A DNA stretch of 64,000 bases, from positions 1-64,000 of the forward strand of contig NZ_WSTB01000014.1 in assembly GCF_009789235.1 (NCBI RefSeq), in the 5' to 3' direction. The notes under the pieces are model-generated. The model ran no database searches, was not told the origin of the DNA, and saw only the letters and a list, made by a program, of their open reading frames with translations. Of this stretch, positions 34,737 through 44,114 are shown piece after piece. Both the position numbers and the translations under genes were made by a program. This stretch comes from Flavobacterium hydrocarbonoxydans (GTDB lineage: Bacteria; Bacteroidota; Bacteroidia; Flavobacteriales; Flavobacteriaceae). The first letter of the stretch is position 1; the number at the start of each line of letters is the position of its first letter.

Positions 34737-37358
34737 TTATCTGTTTAAGTAAAGACGCCCTTGTCTGGCAGGCTTGTTATCTTTATTAAAATAAACCACA
34801 TAAAAATAAACTCCGTTTGGTGCAATTCCGTCGCCAAAACTGCCTCCTTCAGAACTTCTTCCATCCCAGTTGGGTATATTTTTATTTCCTTTAAACATTA
34901 TATTTCCATATCTATTGAAAATTTCGATGGTATAATCCGGAAATAAAAATTCGATATCCGGAATTCTGAAAGTATCGTTTACATTATCTCCGTTTGGCGA
35001 AAATCCGTCAGGAATAAAAAAATCATATTGCTCTTCATCACAATCCGTTAGCGCGACCGTTACCTCGATATTATCCTCTGAAATACACGCTGTTGTTGAT
35101 GGAAAATCGAAACCATAATACGTCATGTTGTCAATCAATTTTGTTGATGCCGGCAATAAATTTCCGTTGGTCTGCGCATCATACCAAACAACTGTCGAAG
35201 CAACATTGGTTTTATTTGATAAATCTAAAATAGTCGGATTTTCGAGTGCACAAAAGTTTGGTCCATCCGGATCCAAAACAGGTGCAGGCGAATCATTTAT
35301 CACGACAGTAATCATACTAGCAGGAGACGTACAGCCTTCTGCAGAAGTTTGAGTTAGATAATAATTCTCTGATTTTAAAACATACGTATCTTCAAGTGGT
35401 GTAGTTAATGCAGAACTATTGTACCATTTATATTGAGTTCCGTTTGGTACCAAATTAGCAACTGTTGCACCATCAACTTTACAAAAATCCAGATTCCCTG
35501 CTATTGGAGCTAATGGAATTGGGTGTAATAAAAAAGTGTCGGTTACATTCGTCAGATCAATAGCACAGGTGGTTACATTATTTATAATATTACTCATTGT
35601 AAAGGTATAAGAACCGTCTGACGGAAATATCCCTGATGGAATTGTAAAACTTGCTTTGCCACCTTCAACTTCTAAAGTCGTGGTTAGATTTGTTGCGGGC
35701 AAACTTCCTGAAAGGATATACGAAATAGTAATATCTTTAAGTGTTCCGAGTCCTGAAAGCGCTACTGTAACAGCTTCGCCTAAACAAACACTCTCCACAT
35801 TGACAACTAAATTGGTAACATCAGGCAGCGAATTTATGAGTATATCTCCGTTAACGTCAGCAGGAACTGTATTGGTACATTTTGTAACCGTATGAGTGAT
35901 TCTGGTGATGGTTATAATTGAAGATCCGTCATTTGCATTCAAAGTTCCAGGAATCGTGAAACTGGCAGTCCCTCCAGTAAAAACAACAATTGCTGTCTGA
36001 TTGTTTGCCGTATTATCTCCTCTGATCCTATAAATAATTTCATAAGTTCCATCAGCTAAATGTATGGCATTAGAAATAGTAACCAATGAACTTTCGTTTT
36101 GGCAGGTTGTTGTAGGAGTTACAAGGGCATCATCCAAAACCGGCGTTGGATAAATATGTAAATCATCTGTTAAGTTATCGATAATATTTTGGCAAGTCTG
36201 ACTGGTTTCGGCTTCAATATTTAAAATAGTAATGCTATAATCTCCTACTCTGTCAAAATATTTTGAATCAATAGGAAAAGTGATTACGCCATTGATAAAG
36301 TTGGCTGTTATCGTTTCGCTTCCGCTATTTGCTCCTGAAACAGCATAAGTAACCTCGTATATGCCATTCGGAATAACTTCAGGCCCGCGTGTAAGGGTTG
36401 CGGTATAAGTTGCCGTAGGAATATCTGGCTCACAAATATCCTGATCTACAACAAGTGTTGCACCGGTAAAATCGAGTTTTTTCTCAATTCTAATTAACAC
36501 TGTAGCACTATCATCCGGGCAAATAGACGGATTGGTAGATCGAACCAGATAAGTAAAGGTAAAATCGCTTTCGCCATAGGTTTCAAAAAGCTTTTCCAAA
36601 TTTACATTATGATCCGTCTCAGAAGATATTTCTCCTGAATTCAGAGGATCACTCCACGTTCCGCCAGGATCTTGTCCTGAAAGCAGACTATATAAATCGA
36701 AATTGGTATAAGAAGACAAACCATCACTGCCGCACAAAAGCAATATTGCCGGAGTACCGGGTTCCGGCGCTCTGAAAACCGTAACTTTTGCAGTCGATGT
36801 CACCTGCGCACAACTACCAATTGCCGGCATTGTGTACGTAAATTGATAGGTACCCCTAAGTTCTTTTACTCTAACGGAAGAACCCACAAATTCGCCTGTG
36901 GTATCATTGTGCCAGTATCCATTGGTTTGTGGACTTAAAAAAACGCCATCAAATGCCTGAAAAAGATTGAAATTAATGATAGAAGTACATACGGATACAT
37001 TAGGTGATGTTACTCCAGAATATCCCCCGATAATAACCGTCACCGTTGCCGAGTTATCAACACATCCTTCAACGGTATAGGTATAATGATAAATCTTGCT
37101 TTCAAAAATTTGATGTGCATTTAAAACTCCTGTTACGGGATCCAATCCGCCTGAACGATCATCATCTGTCCATACACCTCCGGCTACCGGTGTGCCTTTT
37201 AATGCCGAAAAAAGAGAAATAGTCTGGCTTGAAAGATTGGGTATGTCGCAAACTGTTACTACATCACTATCCTCTCCTGCACATTGTGCAATCGAGTTTA
37301 GGGGCAGTAAAAGGAAAAACACTATTATTTGTAAGAAATTAAAGTAGTTTTTAACCAT
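34737..37358 (-). CDS. T9SS type B secreted adhesin-like protein
   Basis: 873 residues. The signal peptide ends near LNSIAQC. A series of cysteine-containing beta domains follows, including two related 110-residue blocks (TYEIIYRIRGDNTANNQTAIV; DITISYILSGSLPATNLTTT). The end is a gliding-motility type C-terminal domain: FIPDGFSPNGDNVNDTF, YTIEIFNRYGNIMFKG, NGVYFYVVYFN and the terminal RQGRLYLNR. This type B signal sends proteins through T9SS and anchors them on the cell surface, as for SprB-like adhesins. It is transcribed before its PorP/SprF partner. Confidence 0.93.
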   Translation of the reverse strand: MVKNYFNFLQIIVFFLLLPLNSIAQCAGEDSDVVTVCDIPNLSSQTISLFSALKGTPVAGGVWTDDDRSGGLDPVTGVLNAHQIFESKIYHYTYTVEGCVDNSATVTVIIGGYSGVTSPNVSVCTSIINFNLFQAFDGVFLSPQTNGYWHNDTTGEFVGSSVRVKELRGTYQFTYTMPAIGSCAQVTSTAKVTVFRAPEPGTPAILLLCGSDGLSSYTNFDLYSLLSGQDPGGTWSDPLNSGEISSETDHNVNLEKLFETYGESDFTFTYLVRSTNPSICPDDSATVLIRIEKKLDFTGATLVVDQDICEPDIPTATYTATLTRGPEVIPNGIYEVTYAVSGANSGSETITANFINGVITFPIDSKYFDRVGDYSITILNIEAETSQTCQNIIDNLTDDLHIYPTPVLDDALVTPTTTCQNESSLVTISNAIHLADGTYEIIYRIRGDNTANNQTAIVVFTGGTASFTIPGTLNANDGSSIITITRITHTVTKCTNTVPADVNGDILINSLPDVTNLVVNVESVCLGEAVTVALSGLGTLKDITISYILSGSLPATNLTTTLEVEGGKASFTIPSGIFPSDGSYTFTMSNIINNVTTCAIDLTNVTDTFLLHPIPLAPIAGNLDFCKVDGATVANLVPNGTQYKWYNSSALTTPLEDTYVLKSENYYLTQTSAEGCTSPASMITVVINDSPAPVLDPDGPNFCALENPTILDLSNKTNVASTVVWYDAQTNGNLLPASTKLIDNMTYYGFDFPSTTACISEDNIEVTVALTDCDEEQYDFFIPDGFSPNGDNVNDTFRIPDIEFLFPDYTIEIFNRYGNIMFKGNKNIPNWDGRSSEGGSFGDGIAPNGVYFYVVYFNKDNKPARQGRLYLNR

Positions 37359-37479
37359 GTGGTATTATTTTTCGATAAACTTAATAAAATAATACCGCTA
37401 ACTAGTACAATTATTTAATTTTCTTGTTAATTTTTAACGTTTTACCATTAATTATAAAAAAAAGAAGTAATCTCAATTT

Positions 37480-38811
37480 TTATAATTCATCTTCCAACTT
37501 AAAACGAAATTTCAAAATCATACTATTTCGTTCAATTTCCATAATAATAAAAATATCTTCATTAGACTTTAGCAAGTTGTTGATTTGCTGCAAGGTATAT
37601 TTATAAGGTTGCGTGCCATTGATACTGACAATAATATCACCCTTAAGCAACCCGCATTTATCAGCTGTTGAATTTTTACGAATATTTACAATTTCATAAA
37701 CGGGTTTTAATTGAAATTTGTATCTAAAATCATCCTCTTTTTTTGATTCCATCTCTGAATCTCCTATGGTAGAAACCAATTTTACAGTCTGCATATGAAC
37801 CGTTTCCTGAACCCATTGCAAACCGTTGTGCTGAATAGTGATACCACTTTTATTATAATGAAATGGTTCTGAAAACTTACTATTCTTTTTTAAATACAGC
37901 TTACGATCCTGATAATCCAAAACCAATGTAAATCGCTTTAAAATTTCTCCACCAACTGAACCAATTCTGCCCGAAACCATCTTTACATTACGTATAGAAG
38001 TTGAATCAGGAAAAGAAACAACAGGCCTTTTAAAATTGAAACCGGCTATTGAAAATTGATCAATTTTAGCCCGATGACCTTCAATATCACCGCTAAATCC
38101 TTTGCCTAAGAAATCAGGAAAATTCTTTTTTGGCAATTTTATAATATCATTTTCAAAAATCCAAAAAGCGTCACTATTACCAATATCAATAAGCAATTTA
38201 GCAGGAATTTCTACATTGTCAACAATTGCTTTTGTAATCAAATAGGGCTTAGATCTTTCGATGGTAATAGGAATGGTTTCAAATTTTTTATTCAGTTTTA
38301 TTCTGGCCTCCTCCTTCTTGCCATACACGATGATTTTCTTTTTTTGATAATTAATTTCAACTAAATTATTTTTGAAAAATTTGTGACCAATAATACCATT
38401 GACCGGAATCCCAATATGAGAGGACAAATTAAACTCCTGATCCAGAATAATATATACTAAATGATTGGTAGATTTTAAACCATGTGTTTCCAGAATATTA
38501 TTAGCCGATTTTAATCCTTCTATTTCATCTTCAGCTCCCAGACCCCGCAATGATATTTTTTCAATATTATTAAACTTGACTTCCTTTTTTTCATCCATGC
38601 TAAATAATATCGTTTCCTCTACTCCTGAATCTACTAGAAAATTAAGTTCTACTCCATTCACTTTAATTGGAATGAAAATCAGATTATTAATAAACTTAAA
38701 GGGGATTATCACCTTCTTTCGTTGGTTTTCTATCACGAAATCCGTCTGAGAGAATGTTGGAAAAATTAAGAAAAGTCCAAAAAATAAGACAAATATTTTT
38801 TTCATTAACAT
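37480..38811 (-). CDS. Aspartyl protease (retropepsin-like) with PDZ domain
   Basis: 443 residues; the start may also be the ATG two codons later (38805). Signal peptide up to FPTFSQ. Two lobes follow: lobe 1 has the active-site sequence FLVDSGVEETIL (Asp-Ser-Gly), and lobe 2 has LLIDIGNSDAFWIF, where the expected DTG or DSG reads DIG. A PDZ domain covers the last 80 residues (AGLLKGDIIVSINGTQPY-like). Bacteroidota carry many such proteases; the substrate is unknown. It is divergent from the aminotransferase gene. Confidence 0.85.
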   Translation of the reverse strand: MLMKKIFVLFFGLFLIFPTFSQTDFVIENQRKKVIIPFKFINNLIFIPIKVNGVELNFLVDSGVEETILFSMDEKKEVKFNNIEKISLRGLGAEDEIEGLKSANNILETHGLKSTNHLVYIILDQEFNLSSHIGIPVNGIIGHKFFKNNLVEINYQKKKIIVYGKKEEARIKLNKKFETIPITIERSKPYLITKAIVDNVEIPAKLLIDIGNSDAFWIFENDIIKLPKKNFPDFLGKGFSGDIEGHRAKIDQFSIAGFNFKRPVVSFPDSTSIRNVKMVSGRIGSVGGEILKRFTLVLDYQDRKLYLKKNSKFSEPFHYNKSGITIQHNGLQWVQETVHMQTVKLVSTIGDSEMESKKEDDFRYKFQLKPVYEIVNIRKNSTADKCGLLKGDIIVSINGTQPYKYTLQQINNLLKSNEDIFIIMEIERNSMILKFRFKLEDEL

Positions 38812-38926
38812 TTTTTTATATAAAATTAATAAAAATATTAATAATTGTTACATTTTTCTAAGTAATCGTATTGTTCTCGTTAAATTCGAAAAAAAAATGC
38901 AAATTTGCAACTCAATAATTAAACTC

Positions 38927-40123
38927 ATGCCAACAATTTCAAGCAAAGGCAGAAACATGCCCGAATCACCGATACGTAAATTGGCTCCTTACGCAGATAT
39001 TGCAAAACAAAAAGGACACAAAGTGTATCATCTAAACATTGGTCAACCGGATATCAAAACTCCTGAGGTGGCCATCGAGGCGGTAAAAAATATTGATTTA
39101 ACACTGATAGAATACAGTCCGTCTGCCGGATATGAAAGTTACAGAAAAAAATTAGCCAAATTTTACCAGCGTCAAAACGTAAATGTAAACTCAGAAGACA
39201 TCATTATTACGACTGGTGGCTCTGAAGCCTTATTGTTTGCACTGGCCACAATTACAGATCCAGGAGATGAAATCATTATTCCTGAACCATTTTATGCCAA
39301 TTATCACGCCTTTGCATCCTCAACGAGTGCAACGGTAATTCCGGTAATTTCGACTATCGAAAGCGGATTTGCTTTGCCAAGTATTGATACGGTTGAGAAA
39401 TTAATCACACCAAAAACCAAAGCCATTTTGATTTGTAATCCTGGAAATCCTACTGGTTATTTATATACAGAAGCTGAAATCAAGCAATTAGCAGGTTTGA
39501 TCAAAAAACATGATTTGTATTTGATTGCTGATGAAGTCTATCGTGAATTTTTGTACGATGGCGACGACGTACACTTTTCTGTAATGAATCTTGAAGATCT
39601 GCAGCAAAACGTAATCATGGTCGATTCGGTTTCGAAACGTTACAGCATGTGTGGCGCAAGAATTGGTTGTTTGGTTACTAAAAATAAAACTGTTCTGGCA
39701 ACCGTAATGAAATTTGCCCAGGCACGTTTGAGTCCGCCAACTATTGAGCAAATTGCCTGTGAAGCTGCTATTGATACCCCTCAAAGTTATTTTGATGAAG
39801 TGATTGCAGAATACAAAGAACGCCGCAATACTTTAATTACGGAATTAAATAAAATTGAAGGTGTTGTCGTAACCAAACCGAAAGGAGCATTTTATTGCAT
39901 TGCCGAATTACCTATAGAAAATGCGGATGATTTTGCACAATGGCTTTTAGAAAGTTATGATTTAAATGGTGAAACTGTCATGGTTGCTCCTGCTGCCGGA
40001 TTCTACTCGACTCCAGGAATGGGATTGAATCAGGTACGAATTGCTTATGTTTTAAACAAAACTGATTTAGTTAAAGCTGTAAATGTTCTGAAAGAGGCGC
40101 TTTTGGTTTATAATAAAAGATAA
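38927..40123 (+). CDS. PLP-dependent class I aminotransferase (aspartate type)
   Basis: 398 residues from the ATG at 38927. A reading from 38897 adds 10 residues that overlap an AAATTTGC promoter-like box, so the shorter start is preferred. Transfers amino groups between an amino acid and a keto acid, with PLP on Lys237 (VDSVSKRYSMCGARIG). Other motifs: GQPDIKTPEVAIEA, GGSEALLFAL, CNPGNPTGYLY, ADEVYREFLYDG. The substrate is likely aspartate or an aromatic amino acid, but this branch also includes other enzymes. A perfect terminator follows. Confidence 0.9.
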   Translation: MPTISSKGRNMPESPIRKLAPYADIAKQKGHKVYHLNIGQPDIKTPEVAIEAVKNIDLTLIEYSPSAGYESYRKKLAKFYQRQNVNVNSEDIIITTGGSEALLFALATITDPGDEIIIPEPFYANYHAFASSTSATVIPVISTIESGFALPSIDTVEKLITPKTKAILICNPGNPTGYLYTEAEIKQLAGLIKKHDLYLIADEVYREFLYDGDDVHFSVMNLEDLQQNVIMVDSVSKRYSMCGARIGCLVTKNKTVLATVMKFAQARLSPPTIEQIACEAAIDTPQSYFDEVIAEYKERRNTLITELNKIEGVVVTKPKGAFYCIAELPIENADDFAQWLLESYDLNGETVMVAPAAGFYSTPGMGLNQVRIAYVLNKTDLVKAVNVLKEALLVYNKR

Positions 40124-40146
40124 TTTACATCTTAATTAAAAATTTT

Positions 40147-40179
40147 AAAAGACAATAACCACCTAAGTTATTGTCTTTT
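40147..40179 (+). terminator. Terminator after aminotransferase
   Basis: AAAAGACAATAAC pairs perfectly with GTTATTGTCTTTT around a 7-nt loop. Confidence 0.9.
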
Positions 40180-40326
40180 CTATTTTAGAAAAATGGTCTT
40201 TTGGTTTTAATTTAAATTATACCCAAAAAAGACCTATTAAATAGTAAAAACGATAGAAAAGGTTTGCTTTTTATTAATTATCTTTACCGCCTTAAAAAGA
40301 TATACCCATACTAATAGTAGTTTTTA

Positions 40327-40998
40327 ATGATAAATAACGAAGATTTTTTAGACGAAATAGGAGACAATCATTTTAGCAGTAATGCCAAAAACCCTGTAAG
40401 ACAGGACGCTTTTGAATTAAGTGATGATGAAAAAATAGAAAAAATTAAAAAAGATGTCGAAAACATTCTGCAGACTCTTGGAATGGATTTGACAGATGAC
40501 AGCATAAAAGGTACTCCAAACAGAGTAGCAAAAATGTTTGTAAAGGAGATTTTTGGCGGACTGAACCCTTCGAAAAAACCAAAAGCTTCTACTTTTGACA
40601 ATAATTATAAATATGGCGAAATGTTGGTTGAAAAAAACATTACGCTTTACTCTACTTGCGAACACCATTTATTACCTATCATCGGAAGAGCACATGTGGC
40701 TTACATTTCGAGCGGAAGAGTAATTGGTCTATCAAAAATGAACCGAATTGTAGAACATTACGCCAAAAGACCTCAAGTACAAGAGCGTCTGACCATGCAA
40801 ATTGTACAAGAACTTCAGGAAGCATTAGGAACGGAAGATGTAGCTTGCGTTATCGATGCCAAACACCTTTGCGTAAATTCAAGAGGAATTAAAGATATCG
40901 AAAGCAGCACAGTAACATCTGAATTTGGCGGAAAATTTAAAGATCCTCAAACACGCAGAGAGTTTTTAGATTACATCAAGTTAGATACACAGTTCTAG
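40327..40998 (+). CDS. folE: GTP cyclohydrolase I
   Basis: 223 residues; converts GTP to 7,8-dihydroneopterin triphosphate, the first step towards tetrahydrofolate. Zinc and active-site residues are in STCEHHLLPIIGRAH (Cys111, His113, His114) and DVACVIDAKHLCVNSRGI (second Cys). GRVIGLSKMNRIVEHYAKRPQVQE is the family core. The N-terminal 60 residues are variable and acidic, as in other flavobacteria. It precedes cysS, with a structured intergenic element between them. Confidence 0.97.
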   Translation: MINNEDFLDEIGDNHFSSNAKNPVRQDAFELSDDEKIEKIKKDVENILQTLGMDLTDDSIKGTPNRVAKMFVKEIFGGLNPSKKPKASTFDNNYKYGEMLVEKNITLYSTCEHHLLPIIGRAHVAYISSGRVIGLSKMNRIVEHYAKRPQVQERLTMQIVQELQEALGTEDVACVIDAKHLCVNSRGIKDIESSTVTSEFGGKFKDPQTRREFLDYIKLDTQF

Positions 40999-41030
40999 TT
41001 TTTTACAAGTTTTCATACTATATTTATGAC

Positions 41031-41110
41031 CTAGCCCAGATGGAAGCGGTATCCTTTTTATTTTTTCTTTAAAAATAAAAAGATACAAGTGAACAGCTGG
41101 AAATAGCTCC
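41031..41110. repeat. Conserved intergenic element, TAGCCC...AGCTCC type
   Basis: CTAGCCCAGATGGAAGCGG at the left and AACAGCTGG...TAGCTCC at the right frame a hairpin, ATCCTTTTTATTTTT with AAAAATAAAAAGAT. A larger copy of the family lies inverted at 46386-46513 and a partial copy at 44047-44102. The type is, to my knowledge, common in Flavobacterium intergenic DNA; function unknown. Confidence 0.6.
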
Positions 41111-41132
41111 TAAAAAAATCAATAATAAAAAT

Positions 41133-42614
41133 ATGCCTTTATATAAAAGTCAATCGCTAAAAATATACAATTCGCTTTCTGGCGAAAAAGAAAATTTCAA
41201 CCCAATTCATGAAGGAAATGTTGGAATGTATGTTTGCGGACCTACGGTTTATAGCAATGTACACTTAGGAAATGTGAGAACTTTTATGTCTTTTGACGTG
41301 ATTTTCAGGTACTTTTTGCATCTTGACTACAAAGTACGTTATGTGCGAAACATTACCGATGTAGGTCATATTGTCGATGATGTGGATGAAGGCGAAGACA
41401 AAATTGCCAAAAAAGCACGTTTGGAGCAATTGGAGCCAATGGAAGTGGTGCAACGCTACACGGTAGATTTTCATGACATTTTAAAGTCTTTCAACTTTTT
41501 ACCGCCAAGTATTGAGCCAACCGCTACAGGACATATTATTGAACAAATAGAAATTATCAAAAAGATTATCGATACCGGAATTGGTTATGAAGCCAATGGA
41601 TCGGTTTATTTTGATGTTGTAAAATATAACGAAACCAACAATTACGGGGTTTTAAGCGGCCGAAATATCGAAGATATGTTAGCCAATACCCGCGATTTGG
41701 ATGGTCAGTCAGACAAAAGAAATCCGCAGGATTTTGCACTTTGGAAAAAAGCAGAACCAGAGCACATCATGAGATGGCCTTCGCCCTGGAGTGATGGTTT
41801 TCCGGGCTGGCATCTTGAATGTACTGCTATGAGTACCAAATATTTGGGGAATCATTTTGACATTCACGGTGGTGGAATGGATTTGAAATTCCCACATCAT
41901 GAGTGCGAAATCGCTCAAAACGAAGCGTGTACAGGTCAGTCGCCGGTAAATTACTGGATGCACGCCAACATGCTGACTCTTAATGGTAAAAAAATGGCCA
42001 AATCAACCGGAAATAATATTTTACCCGGAGAAATTTTGAGCGGTGATAATACAATTCTAAGCAAAGCTTTTTCGGCTTCTGTAACGAGATTTTTTATGTT
42101 GCAGGCACATTACAGAAGTATCTTAGATTTTTCTGATGATGCTATTGTTGCTGCCGAAAAAGGATACAAAAGATTAATGGAAGCTGTTGAAGCTTTACCT
42201 AATATTACACCAAGCGACAGCAGTTCTATAAATTTCGAATCCTGGAAACAGTTGTGCTACGATGCCATGAATGACGATTTTAACACGCCAATTTTGATTG
42301 CGCAGTTATTTGAAGGAGTTCGTTATATCAATTTATTGAAAGAAGGAAAAGAAACCATTTCTGCCGAAGATCTTAAAACATTTGCAACTGCTATCAACGC
42401 TTTTGTTTTTGATGTTTTAGGTTTGAATGATGAGAAAGCAGCTGACAGCAATAACGATAAATTAGAAGGTGTAGTAAACATGCTTATCGGAATGAGAAAT
42501 CAGGCCAGAGCAGATAAAAACTTTGCCCTTTCAGATCAGATTCGCGATCAGTTGATTGCTTTGGGAATACAACTGAAAGACGGAAAAGAAGGAACATCCT
42601 TTAGCGTAAATTAA
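41133..42614 (+). CDS. cysS: Cysteinyl-tRNA synthetase
   Basis: 493 residues; charges tRNA-Cys. The class I signature is HLGN in CGPTVYSNVHLGNVRTF, whose first Cys is a zinc ligand, and the other ligands lie in GWHLECTAMS and KFPHHECEIAQNEA. The KMSKS loop reads KMAKSTGN. An anticodon-binding helical domain follows residue 330. Complete and normal in length. A perfect 22-bp inverted repeat after the stop separates it from yidD. Confidence 0.97.
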   Translation: MPLYKSQSLKIYNSLSGEKENFNPIHEGNVGMYVCGPTVYSNVHLGNVRTFMSFDVIFRYFLHLDYKVRYVRNITDVGHIVDDVDEGEDKIAKKARLEQLEPMEVVQRYTVDFHDILKSFNFLPPSIEPTATGHIIEQIEIIKKIIDTGIGYEANGSVYFDVVKYNETNNYGVLSGRNIEDMLANTRDLDGQSDKRNPQDFALWKKAEPEHIMRWPSPWSDGFPGWHLECTAMSTKYLGNHFDIHGGGMDLKFPHHECEIAQNEACTGQSPVNYWMHANMLTLNGKKMAKSTGNNILPGEILSGDNTILSKAFSASVTRFFMLQAHYRSILDFSDDAIVAAEKGYKRLMEAVEALPNITPSDSSSINFESWKQLCYDAMNDDFNTPILIAQLFEGVRYINLLKEGKETISAEDLKTFATAINAFVFDVLGLNDEKAADSNNDKLEGVVNMLIGMRNQARADKNFALSDQIRDQLIALGIQLKDGKEGTSFSVN

Positions 42615-42620
42615 TTTTAG

Positions 42621-42678
42621 ATTGTAGAGTTCAGATTGTAGAATTATCTAAAAAAATCTACAATCTGAACTCTACAAT
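42621..42678. repeat. Perfect 22-bp inverted repeat between cysS and yidD
   Basis: ATTGTAGAGTTCAGATTGTAGA (shown in its first 20 bases as ATTGTAGAGTTCAGATTGTA) at 42621-42642 pairs perfectly with 42657-42678. The arm itself repeats ATTGTAGA twice. It ends 18 bp before the yidD ATG and so could act as terminator or control yidD translation. Confidence 0.75.
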
Positions 42679-42696
42679 CTACAATATTTAAAAATC

Positions 42697-42939
42697 ATGA
42701 AATTCCTTATCTATCCTTTTGTATTATTGGTTCGGTTTTATCAAACAGCCATTTCGCCTTTTACCCCTGCGTCATGCCGTTTTGAACCTACCTGTTCTAC
42801 TTACATGATTCAGGCTTTGCAAACACACGGCTTGTTTTACGGAGGCTATTTAGGAGTTAAACGCATTTTGAGTTGTCATCCGTGGGGAAGAACCGGCTAC
42901 GACCCTGTTCCGGAGAAGAAATGTTCACACAAACATTAA
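42697..42939 (+). CDS. yidD: Membrane protein insertion efficiency factor YidD
   Basis: 80 residues. An amphipathic N-terminus (LLVRFYQTAISPFTP) is followed by the family core with conserved cysteines, ASCRFEPTCSTYMIQAL, then GLKRI-like GVKRILSCHPWG and GYDPVP. YidD is thought to assist YidC in membrane protein insertion at the inner membrane. It is placed before lgt here rather than beside rnpA-yidC. Confidence 0.93.
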   Translation: MKFLIYPFVLLVRFYQTAISPFTPASCRFEPTCSTYMIQALQTHGLFYGGYLGVKRILSCHPWGRTGYDPVPEKKCSHKH

Positions 42940-43003
42940 CTTATTATAAAGACTTACTTTACTATAAATATTTATTTTTACAACAAATAAAACAAAATAC
43001 TAC

Positions 43004-43966
43004 ATGACACTAGCCTCAAATATTGTTTGGAATCCTTCTGAAGGAATCGATTTAGGATTTTTTATGATTCGTTACTATAGTTTAATGTTCGTAGTTGCAT
43101 TCGCGTTAGGATGGTACTTAATGAAAAAGATTTTCGAACGTGAAAACGAATCGATAGACAAATTAGATTCGCTGTTTGTCTGGACGGTTTTAGCAACTTT
43201 AATTGGTGCCCGTTTAGGTCAGGTTTTGTTTTATGACTCTGATAAATATTTCAGAAGCCATCCATTAGAAATATTTTTACCCATTAGAGAAAATGAAGGC
43301 TCAACACTTTTTGGCTTTATAAACGGTTGGGAATTCACAGGTTTTCAAGGCTTAGCAAGCCATGGTGCTGCAATTGCAATTATTATTGCGATGTATCTTT
43401 ATAATAAAAAAATACTTCACCGCTCTGTTTTATGGATTTTAGACCGAATTGTCATTCCTGTTGCCAGTGGTGCCGTTTTTGTACGTATTGGTAACTTTAT
43501 GAACTCAGAAATCATTGGAGACAAAACTACTTCTGCATTCGGAATTCGTTTCTTACACGATCAGTTTAGCAAAAATGATGTGGTAAATGCGACCGGAATT
43601 GCCAACCCGAAAGATGCTTATACTGCCATTGCAACCGACCCAAAATTTGCTGATATATTAGCGCAGGTTCCTGCAAAACACCCTACACAACTGTACGAAG
43701 CAATTTCTTATGTTTTTGTATTTGCTGCTTTATATTTCTTGTATTGGAAAACAAATGCGAGACTTAAAACAGGTTTTTTATTCGGAATGTTTTTAGTGCT
43801 TTTATTTGTAGTTCGTTTTATTGTAGAGATTGTAAAAGAAAGCCAGGGTGGTTTTGAAAGCGCATTAGGCGTATTCTCAACAGGACAATGGCTAAGCATT
43901 CCTTTTATCATTATCGGTCTTTTCTTTATCATAAGAGCACAAAGAAACCCTTTGGCAACTTCATAA
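43004..43966 (+). CDS. lgt: Prolipoprotein diacylglyceryl transferase
   Basis: 320 residues and about seven membrane helices. Lgt adds diacylglycerol to the lipobox cysteine of prolipoproteins, the first step in lipoprotein maturation. Motifs: RYYSLMFVVAFALGWYL, LIGARLGQVLFY, RIGNFMNSEIIGD (the Lgt signature with its essential Arg and Asn), and HPTQLYEAI. A long insertion after the signature is usual for Bacteroidota. A perfect terminator follows. Confidence 0.96.
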   Translation: MTLASNIVWNPSEGIDLGFFMIRYYSLMFVVAFALGWYLMKKIFERENESIDKLDSLFVWTVLATLIGARLGQVLFYDSDKYFRSHPLEIFLPIRENEGSTLFGFINGWEFTGFQGLASHGAAIAIIIAMYLYNKKILHRSVLWILDRIVIPVASGAVFVRIGNFMNSEIIGDKTTSAFGIRFLHDQFSKNDVVNATGIANPKDAYTAIATDPKFADILAQVPAKHPTQLYEAISYVFVFAALYFLYWKTNARLKTGFLFGMFLVLLFVVRFIVEIVKESQGGFESALGVFSTGQWLSIPFIIIGLFFIIRAQRNPLATS

Positions 43967-43987
43967 AAGATTTTATTCAAAATATAA

Positions 43988-44020
43988 AAACGCCCAAAGC
44001 ACGAAAAGCTTTGGGCGTTT
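43988..44020 (+). terminator. Terminator after lgt
   Basis: AAACGCCCAAAGC pairs perfectly with GCTTTGGGCGTTT around a 7-nt loop, followed by TATTTT. Confidence 0.92.
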
Positions 44021-44046
44021 TATTTTAACCCTTAATAAATGTTTTC

Positions 44047-44102
44047 AGGAGCAGAAACCATACGTTTCATAATATCATTTAGTCTTGCTGCCCGCTAAAT
44101 TC
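44047..44102. repeat. 56-bp direct repeat, left copy
   Basis: Matches 46386-46441 at 49 of 56 positions, in the same orientation, starting AGGAGCAGAAA and ending CCGCTAAATTC. The two copies flank the gene at 44115-46193. This copy is cut off at ATTC, where the right copy goes on into the rest of the TAGCCC-type element. Confidence 0.75.
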
Positions 44103-44114
44103 AATCTTCCTTTT

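Noticed and set aside
38897..38926. Upstream start for the aminotransferase
   Set aside because: The extra ten codons overlap a promoter-like box and are not typical of the family; start 38927 preferred.
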